Shown here in pieces: positions 47,149 to 59,374 of a DNA stretch of 64,000 nt (positions within the stretch are counted from its first letter, which is position 1; each line of letters opens with the position of its first letter). Where the stretch lies: contig MSJH02000837.1 of assembly GCA_001931875.2 (NCBI GenBank), positions 186,001 to 250,000 on the forward strand, read 5' to 3'. The notes under the pieces were generated by a model. It ran no database searches. It saw only the letters and a list, made by a program, of their open reading frames with translations, and was not told the DNA's origin. The stretch is from Byssochlamys sp. IMV 00236. Lineage: Eukaryota > Ascomycota > Eurotiomycetes > Eurotiales > Thermoascaceae. The translations under genes were made by a program, and so were the position numbers.

Positions 47149-48441
47149 ATGCTACCTTTCAGACCATTGAGAAGCCCCTCGCTCCGTCGAGCATTCTCGA
47201 CATCGAGACGGCTCAATTTCGAACTTTCACATCAGATCTTCACGCCAGATTCAAAAGCAAACCATGCACAGAAGGGAGGAGACCCGATCATATTCATGCA
47301 CGGCCTGTTCGGATCGAAGATGAATAATCGGAGTATGAGTAAGTATGTATATACTCACAAACTAAACCATTCACGAATCTTAGTCGATCCAATTTCTGGT
47401 TTTTATGCATGTTTTAGCTCTAATACATTGACAATAGGGTCTTGACACGTGACTTGAACCGGGAGGTGTTCATAGTGGTTCGTTGTGAGATGCATATTCT
47501 ATGATAGGTAGAATGTCCGTTGAATTGGGATATTTAGCTCACTTGATGTTCTTGTGACTTGGTAGGATCTTCGAAATCATGGACATTCCCCTCATGCTCC
47601 GGAACATAACTATACTATCATGGCCGATGATGTTGAGAACTTCCTCCATCGACATCGCATCAGCAAGGCTGTTTTGATTGGTCATTCTATGTATGTTTTC
47701 GATGTTATCTGAATAGTCCACATTGGAATTAAACAGGGGCATACCGAAGGAAGCTAATGCTGAGAAAACAGGGGTGCCAAAGTAGCCATGACAGTCGCAT
47801 TGCGCTCACCTAATTTGGTGTCTGCTCTTGTTCCCGTGGACAACTCTCCCGTCAAAGCTCCTTTGCAGAGCGACTTTAGGAAATACGTCAACGGGATGCT
47901 AGAGATCGAGGCCGCTAAGGTGACCAAACAGAGCGAGGCGGATAAGATCCTACAGCCATTTGAACAGGTAAGTCCAGAACTTTACCCTGCCATAGGAGCA
48001 ATTCTCCTATAGATTTCCCGTCCTCGTTCTCTCCATCTTATACAATGGAAACAGTCTCTCCCCATCCGCCAATTTCTCCTCACGAATCTCATCCGCACCG
48101 ACGACGGCCATCTGAAGTTCCGTGTCCCGCTCAACGTCCTCTCCAAGTCTCTGGACGAAATGGCCGATTTCCCCTGGCACGAGCCCGGCGAGGTACAGTA
48201 CGACGGACCGACCTTGTTTGTACGCGGTACCAAGAGCCGTTATGTCACCAATGCAATGATCCCTGCGATCAAGAAGTTCTTCCCGAACGCGGAAATCGCT
48301 GATATCGATGCGGGTCACTGGCTCATTTCGGAGAAGCCGGAGGATTTTAGACATGGTATGTTTTTAACTCTTGCTCTAGTAACTGTATTTGCTGACTTCC
48401 GGTCTCTAGCTGTTGTCAATTTCTTGAAGAAAAATGCGTAG
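47149..48441 (+). CDS. Mitochondrial alpha/beta hydrolase, ABHD11/Imo32-like
   Basis: Serine hydrolase of the alpha/beta fold. The N-terminus (MLPFRPLRSPSLRRAFSTSRRLNF) is rich in Arg and Ser and lacks acidic residues, a typical mitochondrial presequence. Five introns interrupt the gene; exons end after NRSMSK, REVFIV, LIGHSM, ILQPFEQ and EDFRH, and all join in frame. Key motifs are FMHGLFGSK (oxyanion region), DLRNHGHSPH, the nucleophile elbow GHSMGAKVAM with Ser, VDNSPV, PTLFVRGTKSRYV (acid region) and DAGHWLISEKP with the catalytic His. This is the order of human ABHD11 and yeast Imo32. Human ABHD11 supports lipoylated dehydrogenases; that role here is inferred from the family. Confidence 0.88.
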
Positions 48442-48686
48442 GATTGCATCGGATCAGCATATAGATGTGGATGTAATAGACCCTGTGTTATCTTCTGTTT
48501 GTATTATTGTTCACACACCGTACCTAATATAGCACGTTGGCATCTTCTCGAAAAATAGGACTTATTACATTGGTATCTATAACAGCAAAGTTCCCTCCGA
48601 AATCGATGGTTTTAACCAAGAAATGCCGCGCAAAGTAGAGATCGATCCGATAATTGTTTCCTCCATTTGAAATATATGCATAAAAG

Positions 48687-51260
48687 CTATCGCCCGTTAC
48701 CGGAGTTGACAGTTCCCTCCTCTATCTGCCGCTTCTTTCTTTTCTTCTTCTTTCTTGCCGAGCTAGGATCCGTCTCGAGACTCGGGCTGGATTTGGAGGA
48801 CGAATGGACCTCTGAGACACTAGTTGGAATACTGGAGCTTTGCTCTTCGTCTGAGGATGCAGTGGGCTTCCTCCGCTTCCGATGCTCATCTCTAGGTTGC
48901 GTGTCCATCTTTGGCTGACCTAGACCAATTTCAGCAAGCCTGTCGAGAGGCAAGCTCGCCAGCTCTTCTTTGACCTTCTCAAGAGCCTCTAGCCGACCGA
49001 CAGCGTCAGAGATGTCTCTCTTTGCCAACTGGGCCGTCTCCTCGAATTTTCGGGTGAGAGCCTTGATCTCTTCCGTAGTAGCCTTTTCAGACTCATGGAT
49101 GCGGCCAAGTAGAGATGTCACGGTCACGCCATTTGTTTCCCGGATTTTATTATCTATGCCTTTGATCTTCTCCGCTAGATCTTTGACAGAATTGTCGACA
49201 GATTTGATCTCGTCGTTCAATCGGTCCCGCTCCTGCTGCATGTCTCGGAGGAATGATTGCCTCTCCATCTCTCTGTTCGTGATGTCATGCTGGACCTTTT
49301 CCGTATGTTCGTAGAGCCTGCTAGTTAACGATTGAAGCTGATCCCGCAAAGGCGTCATTTCACGAATATTTGGCTGTACTTCGTTCTGCATATGCGCCCA
49401 TAGAGCCGATTGTTGATAGTTAAGGGCAGCTATTTTCTCGGTCATCTGCTTGTTGTTCATTTTCAGTGTCCCCTGGTTCTTCTCATAGTGGTCTTCCAGT
49501 GCCGTTAACCGCTGTCCCATTCTTTCCAGCTGGGCTTGCTGCATAGCAGTGTTTGACGCTTTCAACTGATCCATCTGCGTCTTCAAAAGACCGAGCTGTT
49601 CCATCAGTGCAGGCAATGATAAAGGGTAAAACTCTTGTATCACTGTGATAATATTCTTCGCCAGTGTCTCGGTGGACAGGTTGTTATAGCGTTCCTCCAG
49701 GGAACGGAGACCGACGTCAGCTATAGTCTGCCGCTTCTCGATATCTCGCGCTAGGGTCTGAAGTGATGCTGAAAGCTCACCGACCGTCTCATGAACTCTC
49801 TGGTCCGCTTTCAGCTTCTCTAGGACGTTTGTGTGCTCAGCCAGCCGTTTCCCGAGCGACTCCATCTCTTGGAACTGCAAGTCATCCTTGGCCTTGAGCA
49901 CATTTTGCAATGCTGAGAGTTGCTGTGAGAGCTGTTCCACGGTGATTCTAAGATCGATTTGATCGCGATCATTTGTGCTGGTTTGCGCTGGCTGCTGTCC
50001 TTGGGCCTGTCCTACCTGCTGCACTTGGGACTGGAGTTCTTTAAACGCTTCAGAGAGAGTCTTTATTTCTTCTTTGACGCTATCGTTTTCTTTCCTCGAA
50101 GTAGCGCTATCATTTGCCCATGAAGCATTCTCCAGGCTAGAAAGACGTTTGCTGATATCATCCAATTGACTTCGAGTATGATTCGTCAGGTCCATAACGC
50201 CATCGAGCTTTTGTATGGTAGAAGAGGTGTCGGAAGAGTTTTGTAGAGCAGATAACTGCTCTTCGAGCTTAGGGATATTTTCAAGAGCAGCTTTATATGC
50301 TTCACCGGCGGTCTTCAACCGGTGAATTTCCTCTTTGATATACCTCTGGTCATCTTGGCCACTGGAGATCGAACGAAGTCGGGATTTTATCGAGGTAAGG
50401 TTCTGTTCCATATCTCGTATCCTCTCGTGGAGACTTGATCTCTCCTCTCTGGTTTCCACATCAGTCTGGCGGGCTAGGGCTTCAGATGTGCTTGCAAACT
50501 GATTCCGACACTCCTGAATATCTTTCGTGTGACGAGAAAGAAATGTAGAGTGAGCCTTGGTAGCGGTATCGAGAATATCAACTCTTGACTGTAAATACTG
50601 GAGTCTCTCTTCCAACGCTTTATCGGTCTCTTTCCGTCCCTTCAAGGTTTCGATTTCTTTGTGAGCATTCGAAGCTATCAACTGTGCCTCAAGTGCCGAC
50701 TTTTTCGCGCTTGCAGCCTCAGTTTTTGCGTCACGTAATTTTATCTCTATTTCGGAGTCATGTCTATGTGACGTGCTCGAGCTGACGAGAGACCCGACGC
50801 TACGCTCCAACTCATCCCGACGAAGCTTATTCTCGCGCAGCTTCTCTTCGACGCGCCCTAGATCATCATTGTCGTCCCTCCTCAGCTGTTGAAGATAGGA
50901 AATTGTTGACGGGAAGTTGAAATGTTTCTTTGTTTTCGTGAAGCTACCTTCAGTAGCTTCAAGCCTTTTCTTTAGGTTAGCCTGTTCGGCTGCAGATTGT
51001 GAGAGAGCAATGATATTTTCTGCCAGGCCGCTGAATGATCGTGCAAATGTTTCACTAGAAGGAGTACCTGGTCCTTCTGACACTGGCTGATCCTTAGATG
51101 GCACGGTGGCCTGGTCAGTGGTGGCCGGGCTAATGAGTGCAGAAGGCTCATTATGAGATTGGCCTTTGGCTGCCCCAACTTTGAGCGTAATCGGACGGAT
51201 ACGGGGATCACGCGGAGGTGCGTATGGGGCATTTTCATCATTTGCTCGATTCTGCTCCAT
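48687..51260 (-). CDS. Long coiled-coil protein, function unknown
   Basis: A single uninterrupted frame of 857 residues, unusual among the intron-rich genes around it. The first 80 residues are Pro/Ser/Thr-rich and disordered (PPRDPRIRPITLKVG near the start). From about residue 85 to 770 nearly all sequence shows heptad repeats rich in Leu, Glu, Lys and Gln, a very long coiled coil with few prolines. The C-terminal 80 residues are low complexity with a strong basic nuclear-type signal (SARKKKKRKKRQ). No motor, membrane or enzymatic motif is present. It may be a nuclear or spindle-pole scaffold, but that rests only on composition. It is divergent from the Rvb2 gene. Confidence 0.85.
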   Translation of the reverse strand: MEQNRANDENAPYAPPRDPRIRPITLKVGAAKGQSHNEPSALISPATTDQATVPSKDQPVSEGPGTPSSETFARSFSGLAENIIALSQSAAEQANLKKRLEATEGSFTKTKKHFNFPSTISYLQQLRRDDNDDLGRVEEKLRENKLRRDELERSVGSLVSSSTSHRHDSEIEIKLRDAKTEAASAKKSALEAQLIASNAHKEIETLKGRKETDKALEERLQYLQSRVDILDTATKAHSTFLSRHTKDIQECRNQFASTSEALARQTDVETREERSSLHERIRDMEQNLTSIKSRLRSISSGQDDQRYIKEEIHRLKTAGEAYKAALENIPKLEEQLSALQNSSDTSSTIQKLDGVMDLTNHTRSQLDDISKRLSSLENASWANDSATSRKENDSVKEEIKTLSEAFKELQSQVQQVGQAQGQQPAQTSTNDRDQIDLRITVEQLSQQLSALQNVLKAKDDLQFQEMESLGKRLAEHTNVLEKLKADQRVHETVGELSASLQTLARDIEKRQTIADVGLRSLEERYNNLSTETLAKNIITVIQEFYPLSLPALMEQLGLLKTQMDQLKASNTAMQQAQLERMGQRLTALEDHYEKNQGTLKMNNKQMTEKIAALNYQQSALWAHMQNEVQPNIREMTPLRDQLQSLTSRLYEHTEKVQHDITNREMERQSFLRDMQQERDRLNDEIKSVDNSVKDLAEKIKGIDNKIRETNGVTVTSLLGRIHESEKATTEEIKALTRKFEETAQLAKRDISDAVGRLEALEKVKEELASLPLDRLAEIGLGQPKMDTQPRDEHRKRRKPTASSDEEQSSSIPTSVSEVHSSSKSSPSLETDPSSARKKKKRKKRQIEEGTVNSGNGR

Positions 51261-51842
51261 TTTTCTCGATTTCTCTTCCTAATCCGAGTAGGGACCCGAA
51301 AGAGATCATCAACTATAAAAATGCACAGACGGGATAGAACATGGCGGAAGCGAGCTCCAGAAGCAACGATGAGCTATCCCCGTAGCCCAAACATAGGACA
51401 GATAAGGGACGCGAGAAGTAGAAATCAAAATATCAGGCGTTGATCGTGAGGTTGCGGTGAAGGCATGGAGTGGGGCTATAGACACGGTAATAGAAGTGAC
51501 ACAAGACTAAGAGCAACTTGATAATACCGAATGAGATGAAAAAATAGGAATCAGATGAATCGATTTAACAAGAGGATAGATGCCTCGAAAGTCATCAACA
51601 AGAGAATGCCATAGCTTTTAGTCTAGTGCTGCGGCATTATCACATCAGGAGACCCCGAGATAAAATGTTGGATTCTGCCGGGCGGTGGAGAAGACGGTGT
51701 GCAGCCAGACATCTCGTCCTCACCTGAGAGCTCTGAACAAACGAATCTCCCCGATTAAGCCAGTGCCTCGTCACAACGCGCGCTTTCGACTGTGGTTAGA
51801 AAAGAAACGAGGTCCCCTGGCTATTGCGACCTATAATCCACC
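51261..51842. promoter_or_regulatory. Divergent promoter of the coiled-coil gene and rvb2
   Basis: These 582 bp lie between divergent starts. No other gene is visible, and no strong TATA or repeat element stands out. Confidence 0.5.
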
Positions 51843-53373
<1,531 letters not shown>

Positions 53374-53735
53374 CGCTCTGGGGTATTCCCTCTTCATTTT
53401 CCCTACTAGGGTCTATTCTTTCATGGAGAATTGGGATGGATGTTGTCCGGACATGGAAAAAGTAGCACTATCTGTTTTGTTTTCATACCACGTTATGTAC
53501 GATAAGGCCGGCGCTTGTTCAGGGCTCGTCAGCAGGGTAATTTGATTCAGTTTTTTAGATTTCCCATGATATACACATCAATTAGTTCGGGAGAACTGAA
53601 TACAGTAACAACGGTACATGCAATTAGGATCTCCACGATATCAATGGAACAGTAGTAAGAAAAAGTTCATGAAGTACGTATACAAGCATGACTTGCATGG
53701 AGAAATATGTCCATACAGGACACGCGGTTCAATGT
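53374..53735. other. Convergent intergenic region rvb2 / LIN1
   Basis: About 360 bp holding two 3' UTRs. I see nothing else in it. Confidence 0.5.
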
Positions 53736-55109
53736 CTATGAGAAATCAACGACACGACTCCAAGGGCCAGAGTCACCTGCTTTTCGGAACTCGACTTCTT
53801 GTCCAAAATAACCGGCCTCGCTCCACGAGCGCATCATAGCAGTGTCGTAAGGCCCATGCGGTTCTCCGCCATCGCGGGCGTCCGACCAGCGGTACTCCCA
53901 CATCGTCGGACCTGTCTGGGCTCCGTCATTCGCAGACGGTTGCTCTGACGAATCAATCCAGTCCTCTCCAGTCTCTCGTCGAAATTGCCTGGTCAGAAGC
54001 TCACGTTCCGCATCGTAGATCTCGGTCTGGCCTCGCGTGAGCAGCATGTCTGCTGCACCGGTTACAGCTTCAATGGTCTGTTTCAGCGCCGCCTCTGCTG
54101 GGTTTTCTTCTGACATTTCGACATCTTCAGAGGCTCCACCATTTCGTTTCAAACGGTTCTTGTTCTTGTTTTTATTCTGCCACTTGGGTTTCTTCTGGAC
54201 ACCCTTTCCTAGCCGCGCGAGAGCTTCTAGGACCGTCTCTCCTCGTTGCATATTCGTGATGAGTGTTCGAAGTAGATCCGCCGTCAAGACACTGTCATCT
54301 GCTCTCTCCCTCGCTTTGCGCTCTGCATCTCGCTTCTCAGCAGCATCTTTCGCTTTCCTGATATCCTTCTTGGAGACCCCATCTAGCCAGTTATCGTAAA
54401 TTGCGTCCGGGTCGACAGCTTTTCGCACGTAGTTCCCTTGTTCATCAAAGCGACCTTCTTCCTGCTCTGCGCGCATGTTGAACGCATCCAAGAGCGGCGC
54501 ATGCGTCTTCTTAGCACCAGCTCCAAGTTCCTCGTCGATGTCTTCGGTGAGCTTCGCTCGCTCTTCGTCTGGAACGTCGCTTTCTTCCGAACTGACCTCC
54601 TCCACATCGATAGCATCTGCACCCTTCCTAAGATCAACATTTAGTCTGCCCCCTCCCTTTGACGATGTGACCTGGCCCTCGATCTCATCGTCTCGCAGAA
54701 ATCGAACATTCTTCTTGTTCTTCCGAAGCGCCTCGTCCGCATCGATGTCCTCCGCGCCAAAATCCTCCTGTAGCTCTGCGAACATGTCATCGTCATCTGC
54801 GTCATGCTTAGCTCTGCTGCGCTTGGCTTTTGCTTCAATCCGCGCTGAGAATCCCTCGTTTTCACTATCTGAATCGTATCCATCAATGTTGACAGCTCCG
54901 CGGCGCACTTGCTGACCGCGATGGCCGATCTCGTCTGCATCTAGAACAGCATCGTCTTCCAGCTCGTCAGGAGCAAGCGCGGACGGATTCCGGGGATCGA
55001 AACGCGGCTTTTTCGAGTTGATGTGAACGTCTGGATCCTCAGGGTCATGTGCGTGAGTGCGGGCGAAGTCCTCGCCCGCCCGCTTGGGGCGCCCGAGAGA
55101 GGCGGCCAT
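53736..55109 (-). CDS. lin1: GYF-domain U5 snRNP protein, Lin1/CD2BP2 family
   Basis: Component of the U5/tri-snRNP that contacts Prp6/Dib1-type proteins before spliceosome activation; the GYF domain binds proline-rich ligands. The gene is one exon of 457 residues from MAASLGRPKRAGEDF. The N-terminal 350 residues are charged and disordered, with acidic patches (DSDSENEG, SSEESDVPDEE) and basic stretches, as in CD2BP2. The C-terminal GYF domain (about 395-457) has MWEYRW, GPYDTAMMRSW, FGQEVEFRK and WSRVVDFS. The GPY replaces GYF/GPF, as commonly seen in fungal members. A Met 75 bp upstream (55184) is in frame but adds an atypical hydrophobic stretch, so 55109 is preferred. Confidence 0.9.
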   Translation of the reverse strand: MAASLGRPKRAGEDFARTHAHDPEDPDVHINSKKPRFDPRNPSALAPDELEDDAVLDADEIGHRGQQVRRGAVNIDGYDSDSENEGFSARIEAKAKRSRAKHDADDDDMFAELQEDFGAEDIDADEALRKNKKNVRFLRDDEIEGQVTSSKGGGRLNVDLRKGADAIDVEEVSSEESDVPDEERAKLTEDIDEELGAGAKKTHAPLLDAFNMRAEQEEGRFDEQGNYVRKAVDPDAIYDNWLDGVSKKDIRKAKDAAEKRDAERKARERADDSVLTADLLRTLITNMQRGETVLEALARLGKGVQKKPKWQNKNKNKNRLKRNGGASEDVEMSEENPAEAALKQTIEAVTGAADMLLTRGQTEIYDAERELLTRQFRRETGEDWIDSSEQPSANDGAQTGPTMWEYRWSDARDGGEPHGPYDTAMMRSWSEAGYFGQEVEFRKAGDSGPWSRVVDFS

Positions 55110-55514
55110 TGGGTTATGTGGCCAAGATAGTAAATATGAGGCAGGTTTCCTATGTGATAAGAGATAGGATATCCTCTTCAGCACAGTAGGCTGTCAGTAA
55201 TCTGTTTAAGCTTCTTTGTCGTTCGGTTGTCGCAGGTTGTCGCAAATGGCCTGAGTCTGGGGTCGGCCCGGAAAATCGTAGGCGGATAGACTTGCGTCAC
55301 TTCGCAGTTCAACGACAATCAGCTGTCCAAACCACTTGCTGGGCTACGCTTTTTGACGCATCGAGATAATCCGGCGTTCTTTCTCAGGACTATTTCATAT
55401 CTCACAGGGAAGACTGTATCCAACGGTTCATAGTTTTTCAGGTCACATCGGAACCTAATACAAGCTCCCCGCCATACGGAGAGCGGCCATCGGCTTCTTG
55501 ATACATTCACCAAA
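55110..55514. promoter_or_regulatory. Shared divergent promoter of lin1 and ufd1
   Basis: These 405 bp lie between two divergent starts. A tandem TTGTCGCAGG/TTGTCGCAAA (about 55227-55245) is the only repeat I notice. Confidence 0.5.
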
Positions 55515-56839
55515 ATGGTAAGAGTACAGCATCAAATAGCTCCATCGGGGCGTATCACTAATGTTACTCTCTAGTTCCGTTCAGAATTCTGGGAGGACGA
55601 CCCTATGGAGGGAGTCATGGGCTCCTCCATGTTCCATCGCGGCGGTGCCACTCGCCGCTTCGACGAGTACTACCGTTGCTATCCTGTAGCAATGATGCCT
55701 GGACCAGAGAGAGAGAATGTGAACCACGGTGGCAAGGTTATCATGCCGCCCAGTGCCCTGGATAAGCTGACTCGGCTTCACATCACTTATCCTATGCTTT
55801 TCGAGCTGCACAATGGAGCAAAGGAGAGGATGACACATGCTGGTGTGCTGGAGTTTATCGCGGAGGAAGGGAAGATTTATCTACCATTCTGGGTTAGTTC
55901 ACAGATTTTAGACCCTCTGCATTCCACTCTGTGCATAATGCTGATAATTATTCGGGGTGAAAGATCATGCAGACGCTCCTTCTTGAGCCGGGCGATCTCC
56001 TCCAGATCAAATCAACAGACCTGCCTTCTGGCCAGTTTATCAAACTGCAAGCTCAGTCGACATCCTTCCTCGATATTAGCGATCCCAAAGCCGTTCTAGA
56101 AAACGTCTTCCGTAACTTCTCATGTCTCACGAAAGGCGATGTGTTTACGTTCCATTACAATGATCAGGTGTACGAAATGGCGGTTTTGGAAACTAAGCCG
56201 GCCAACGAGAAGAACGCCATCTCCGTCCTGGAGACAGATTTGGAAGTCGACTTTGCAGCCCCCGTAGGCTACGAAGAGCCCAAAGTTCCTAGCGGGACGA
56301 GTACTCCTCTGAGCATGCCTGGTGGAAAGATCCCACCTGGTGGCATGCTTCATCCTCACGGCACTATGGCTCAGGCTATCAACTACGCCGCCATTGCTCC
56401 AGAGTCTACAGATGCGAACAAAGGTGCCAAGGCCGCGTCGTCGAATTTCCTCCTGGGTGGCCAGCGGTTGAATGCGAAGAAAGGAAGTAAAGCTCCAACA
56501 CCTCAGCCTACCACACCTGCTCCGGGAACAGCCAAGACACAGCTTCCACCTCCTACACGGAGGACGAACGGACCAATGCCGCTACGACTGCCTCCGAATC
56601 AACTATTCTTCGGCTACGCTATCAAGCCCGTGAAGAAACGCGATGAGCAGGGCAGAGTCGCTGATGAAGAGGAGAAGCCGAAGTTCCAGGGTGCTGGACA
56701 GACCCTCCGGCAGAAGAAGAAAGGCGTTAGTGGAGCAGGCACCCCTGCATCGGGCAGCGATGCTGAAGGTTCCAAGGGAAAGGATTCGAAAGGCAAGGAC
56801 ACCGGCCGTTCTCTTGGGAGCTCCCGAACCCTCCGATAA
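55515..56839 (+). CDS. ufd1: Ubiquitin fusion degradation protein 1
   Basis: Ufd1, with Npl4, is the adaptor that directs the Cdc48/p97 ATPase to ubiquitinated clients in ER-associated degradation. Exons 55515-55517 (ATG only), 55575-55892 and 55964-56839 join in phase to 398 residues. The N-terminal double-psi-barrel/UT3 domain is clear: FDEYYRCYPVAMM, INHGGK-like VNHGGKVIMPPSALDKL, YPMLFEL, THAGVLEFIAEEG, PFWIMQTLLLEPGDLLQI and FLDISDPKAVLE. The C-terminal part is low complexity with a Npl4/Cdc48-binding region containing LPPNQLFFGYAI and a Gly/Ser/Lys tail. The first intron follows the start codon directly. Confidence 0.94.
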
Positions 56840-57131
56840 AGGCGTCTTGATCTAGATATCTATAGTCGCGTTATCCTTACGACTGTAGCTTTATTCTTCG
56901 AACGATATTAATCGGCTGGCGCTCTATGTGTTTCTGGTGCATAGCGGTTTGGGTTGGCGCTTAATGGTACTGTGACTTCTTCTGAAATAGAAATATACGT
57001 GGGTTTTCTGCCAGACCGCCACAATGAAACGACTTGTAAGTCATACCAGCAAAGCATAAGCACCGTATTCTGGTCACTTACTGTAGCTATAAAAATCTCC
57101 ACACTCAGCAGTCAGTATAGAGCACTCTAGC

Positions 57132-57521
57132 CTAGCTCAGTTCCCTCTTAGCTTCATCCAAAACATCATCCACCCAATTAACGCAGTTCCGCGCTGGCGG
57201 GTCAGGCTTTGTCTCCGTCAACACCCTTGGATCGCGCGGCGGGGGATGTTTTGCCGCAATCTCTTCAAAACGATGCAGCATCGATTTCGGAAGCTGAAAT
57301 TGGAACGTCGAGTCCTTGTAACCGTCTATAGCACCAAATCTATGGCCTGGCTTTCGTTCGTAGTCCATCCCCATACCGACGGTTCCTTTAACGTGGTAGA
57401 ATCGTCCAGCTAGCTGGTCACTGTTCTGAGCGGGCACCAACGCGATGCCTTCGTGGTCGGGGTTGCCTCGTTGTGTGAACCGGACTCGGTAGACGTTGTA
57501 TGTTGTGGTTTCGAGGGACAT
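57132..57521 (-). CDS. Small conserved hypothetical protein
   Basis: One uninterrupted frame of 129 residues, MSLETTTYNVYRVRFTQRGN through DEAKRELS. Segments such as GIALVPAQN, LAGRFYHVKGTVGMGMDYE and ARNCVNWVDDVLDEAK (a CVNWV motif near the end) look like a compact beta-rich fold with a terminal helix, recurrent in Eurotiales hypothetical proteins. There is no signal peptide. Its composition and coding bias resemble the genes around it, which supports a real gene, but I cannot name a function. Confidence 0.72.
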   Translation of the reverse strand: MSLETTTYNVYRVRFTQRGNPDHEGIALVPAQNSDQLAGRFYHVKGTVGMGMDYERKPGHRFGAIDGYKDSTFQFQLPKSMLHRFEEIAAKHPPPRDPRVLTETKPDPPARNCVNWVDDVLDEAKRELS

Positions 57522-58309
57522 GATGGGGGTTAGATGGCTAATCGTGGTATAATAGTATCGAAACGCTTATAGTCTTCGTATTGTGTGAAGCGAGATCAGA
57601 TCTGCCTCTGGCAAGGTGACAACACGTCAACTCTTACCTATTTCAGCTTCAGCTTTTCATGCCAGTCATTACAGAATCGGAGAGCGGCATCTTGCGCAAA
57701 AGGCTAATGGCAAAGTACAGTATAGCGGGAACCGCCTCCAACTATACGGGTTGGGGCTCTTTCCATCGAGATCAGCGAATATATATATCCGCGGAAATAG
57801 GAGTGGTATACGGTGATAGATGTAGTTCAGACATTGGTGCATTTCTTAATTCAAGGTAAGTTCGATCGCATCGTACTGCACATGCTAGTGGCTTCATTAC
57901 AACAATAAACGAGGGGAGGCACTTCTGGAAGACTTGAAGACACCATGTGCCAGCATTACGTCCAAATAAACAAGTTGATAATTTTGGGGACCCCCGTGTG
58001 CTCCAGGCCTACAGACTTCCCTTATCTTCCGGGTCAAATAGTGGACTGCACTGTGCAGCAGAGTCACGGATTTAGATGGCTTGTTTCAGGGCAGCTAGAT
58101 CGTACCACAATGAAGTAGTTCTGAGAATAATTCAATTATGGTACCATTCAGAAGTCTCCCAGTTGGTTTCCCAAATCGAATGTAGCCTGGGTATTAACTC
58201 CTAGAATGCAAAATACCGCTTTGAAATGAACAATGGCAAATGATTCAATCAAATATTCGAAATTAGAACGAGGCGTAAGTATAGACAAGAATGGAAACAG
58301 CGAAAAGAG
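57522..58309. other. Intergenic region without visible genes
   Basis: About 790 bp between the 129-aa gene and the 354-aa SANT-like gene. The open frames at 57616-57859 lack recognisable features. Confidence 0.45.
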
Positions 58310-59374
58310 TCAGGAAGACGGGGTCGCAACTTTGATTTTCCCCTCTGCTATTGCGACTTTCAGTAGATATCTGACATCTCGTCGTAGCTTCAGCAGGTGG
58401 GTCTCTGAATCCTTGACCTTCTGCAATTCGAATGATATAGTCCCAGCTAGATCGGTCACGTCGTTTGAAGCATCCTCTGAAGCATCCATGATATTCTGGC
58501 TGATAAGATCGGTTTCCTCACTTATCAGCGCTACAATCCGATCCTTAAAAGCCTCCATCTCCCGTCGTTGTTGCAATTGCATTTCTTTTAATAACTTTTT
58601 CGTGCTGTCAAGGATATTCTCAGCGACTCGGTCAATTTTGTCGCTGATTTCCTTGAGATCTTTATGAGAAACGGGCCGCGCAGATGTCGTTTCAGGAGGC
58701 GATGTATTGACCCTGCTCACCGCGCCGTGCGCTGGATCCACGGCAGGAAGTCTGCTCTCATCCACAAAAGTTTCTGGATCAGTCGAAGTATTCATCCAGT
58801 TATCCATACGTTCCTGCCACGCGTTGAGCTTTGCTTGCTCCTCCTGCTCCTCGTCTTGCTGGGGTTGCTGTCTTGGTGTCGCCTCCAAAGCATCAAGTGG
58901 TGGTTTTTTGTCCTCGCATGGTCTTTTTTCTGCTTCTATTCTCCTAGCCCGTCTCAAAAGTTGTCTGTTCCGTTCCGAATGCCATATCCACTGGCGCACA
59001 AACTCGGAGGCAGGAGTAAGAAGTTGCGCATCGTTATACTGACTGGGCTCGGAGTTCATAGCGATTCGAGTCCTCTCCTTCTTAATGCTCTCCTTGAATC
59101 GCCTTTGACACGACTGCCATGAAAACGTCCTTCTGGCTCGCTTTTGAAACTCTTCACTGATCTTAATCCAGTCTTTGCACTGATAATCTGCGTCCCATCT
59201 ATCACCAAAGGTTTCTTGGCATATTTGCAGGAGGATCAACTCCTGGTGAGCTGTGAGTCGCCCCCGAGTTGTCGCGATGGGGGTGACCCCTCCTAGCGAT
59301 CCATTTAACCCATGCATCCCGGTAGGTGTACTGCGGGTAGTAGGAGGAGTAGGATTGTCCGCGAGGCCGTTCAT
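58310..59374 (-). CDS. Myb/SANT-like DNA-binding domain protein with coiled coil
   Basis: One exon of 354 residues. Residues about 38-100 (LTAHQELILLQICQETFGDRWDA through SWQSCQRRFKESIKKERTR) form a tri-helical Myb/SANT or trihelix-like domain with the spaced Trp residues such folds use. A Gln/Glu-rich helical stretch follows (about 155-185). A long coiled coil lies at about 245-340, including Glu/Asp-rich heptads and AENILDSTKKLLKEMQLQQRREMEAFKDRI. No other domain is seen. It may be a chromatin or transcription regulator that dimerises through the coiled coil; that is an inference from architecture. Confidence 0.75.
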   Translation of the reverse strand: MNGLADNPTPPTTRSTPTGMHGLNGSLGGVTPIATTRGRLTAHQELILLQICQETFGDRWDADYQCKDWIKISEEFQKRARRTFSWQSCQRRFKESIKKERTRIAMNSEPSQYNDAQLLTPASEFVRQWIWHSERNRQLLRRARRIEAEKRPCEDKKPPLDALEATPRQQPQQDEEQEEQAKLNAWQERMDNWMNTSTDPETFVDESRLPAVDPAHGAVSRVNTSPPETTSARPVSHKDLKEISDKIDRVAENILDSTKKLLKEMQLQQRREMEAFKDRIVALISEETDLISQNIMDASEDASNDVTDLAGTISFELQKVKDSETHLLKLRRDVRYLLKVAIAEGKIKVATPSS

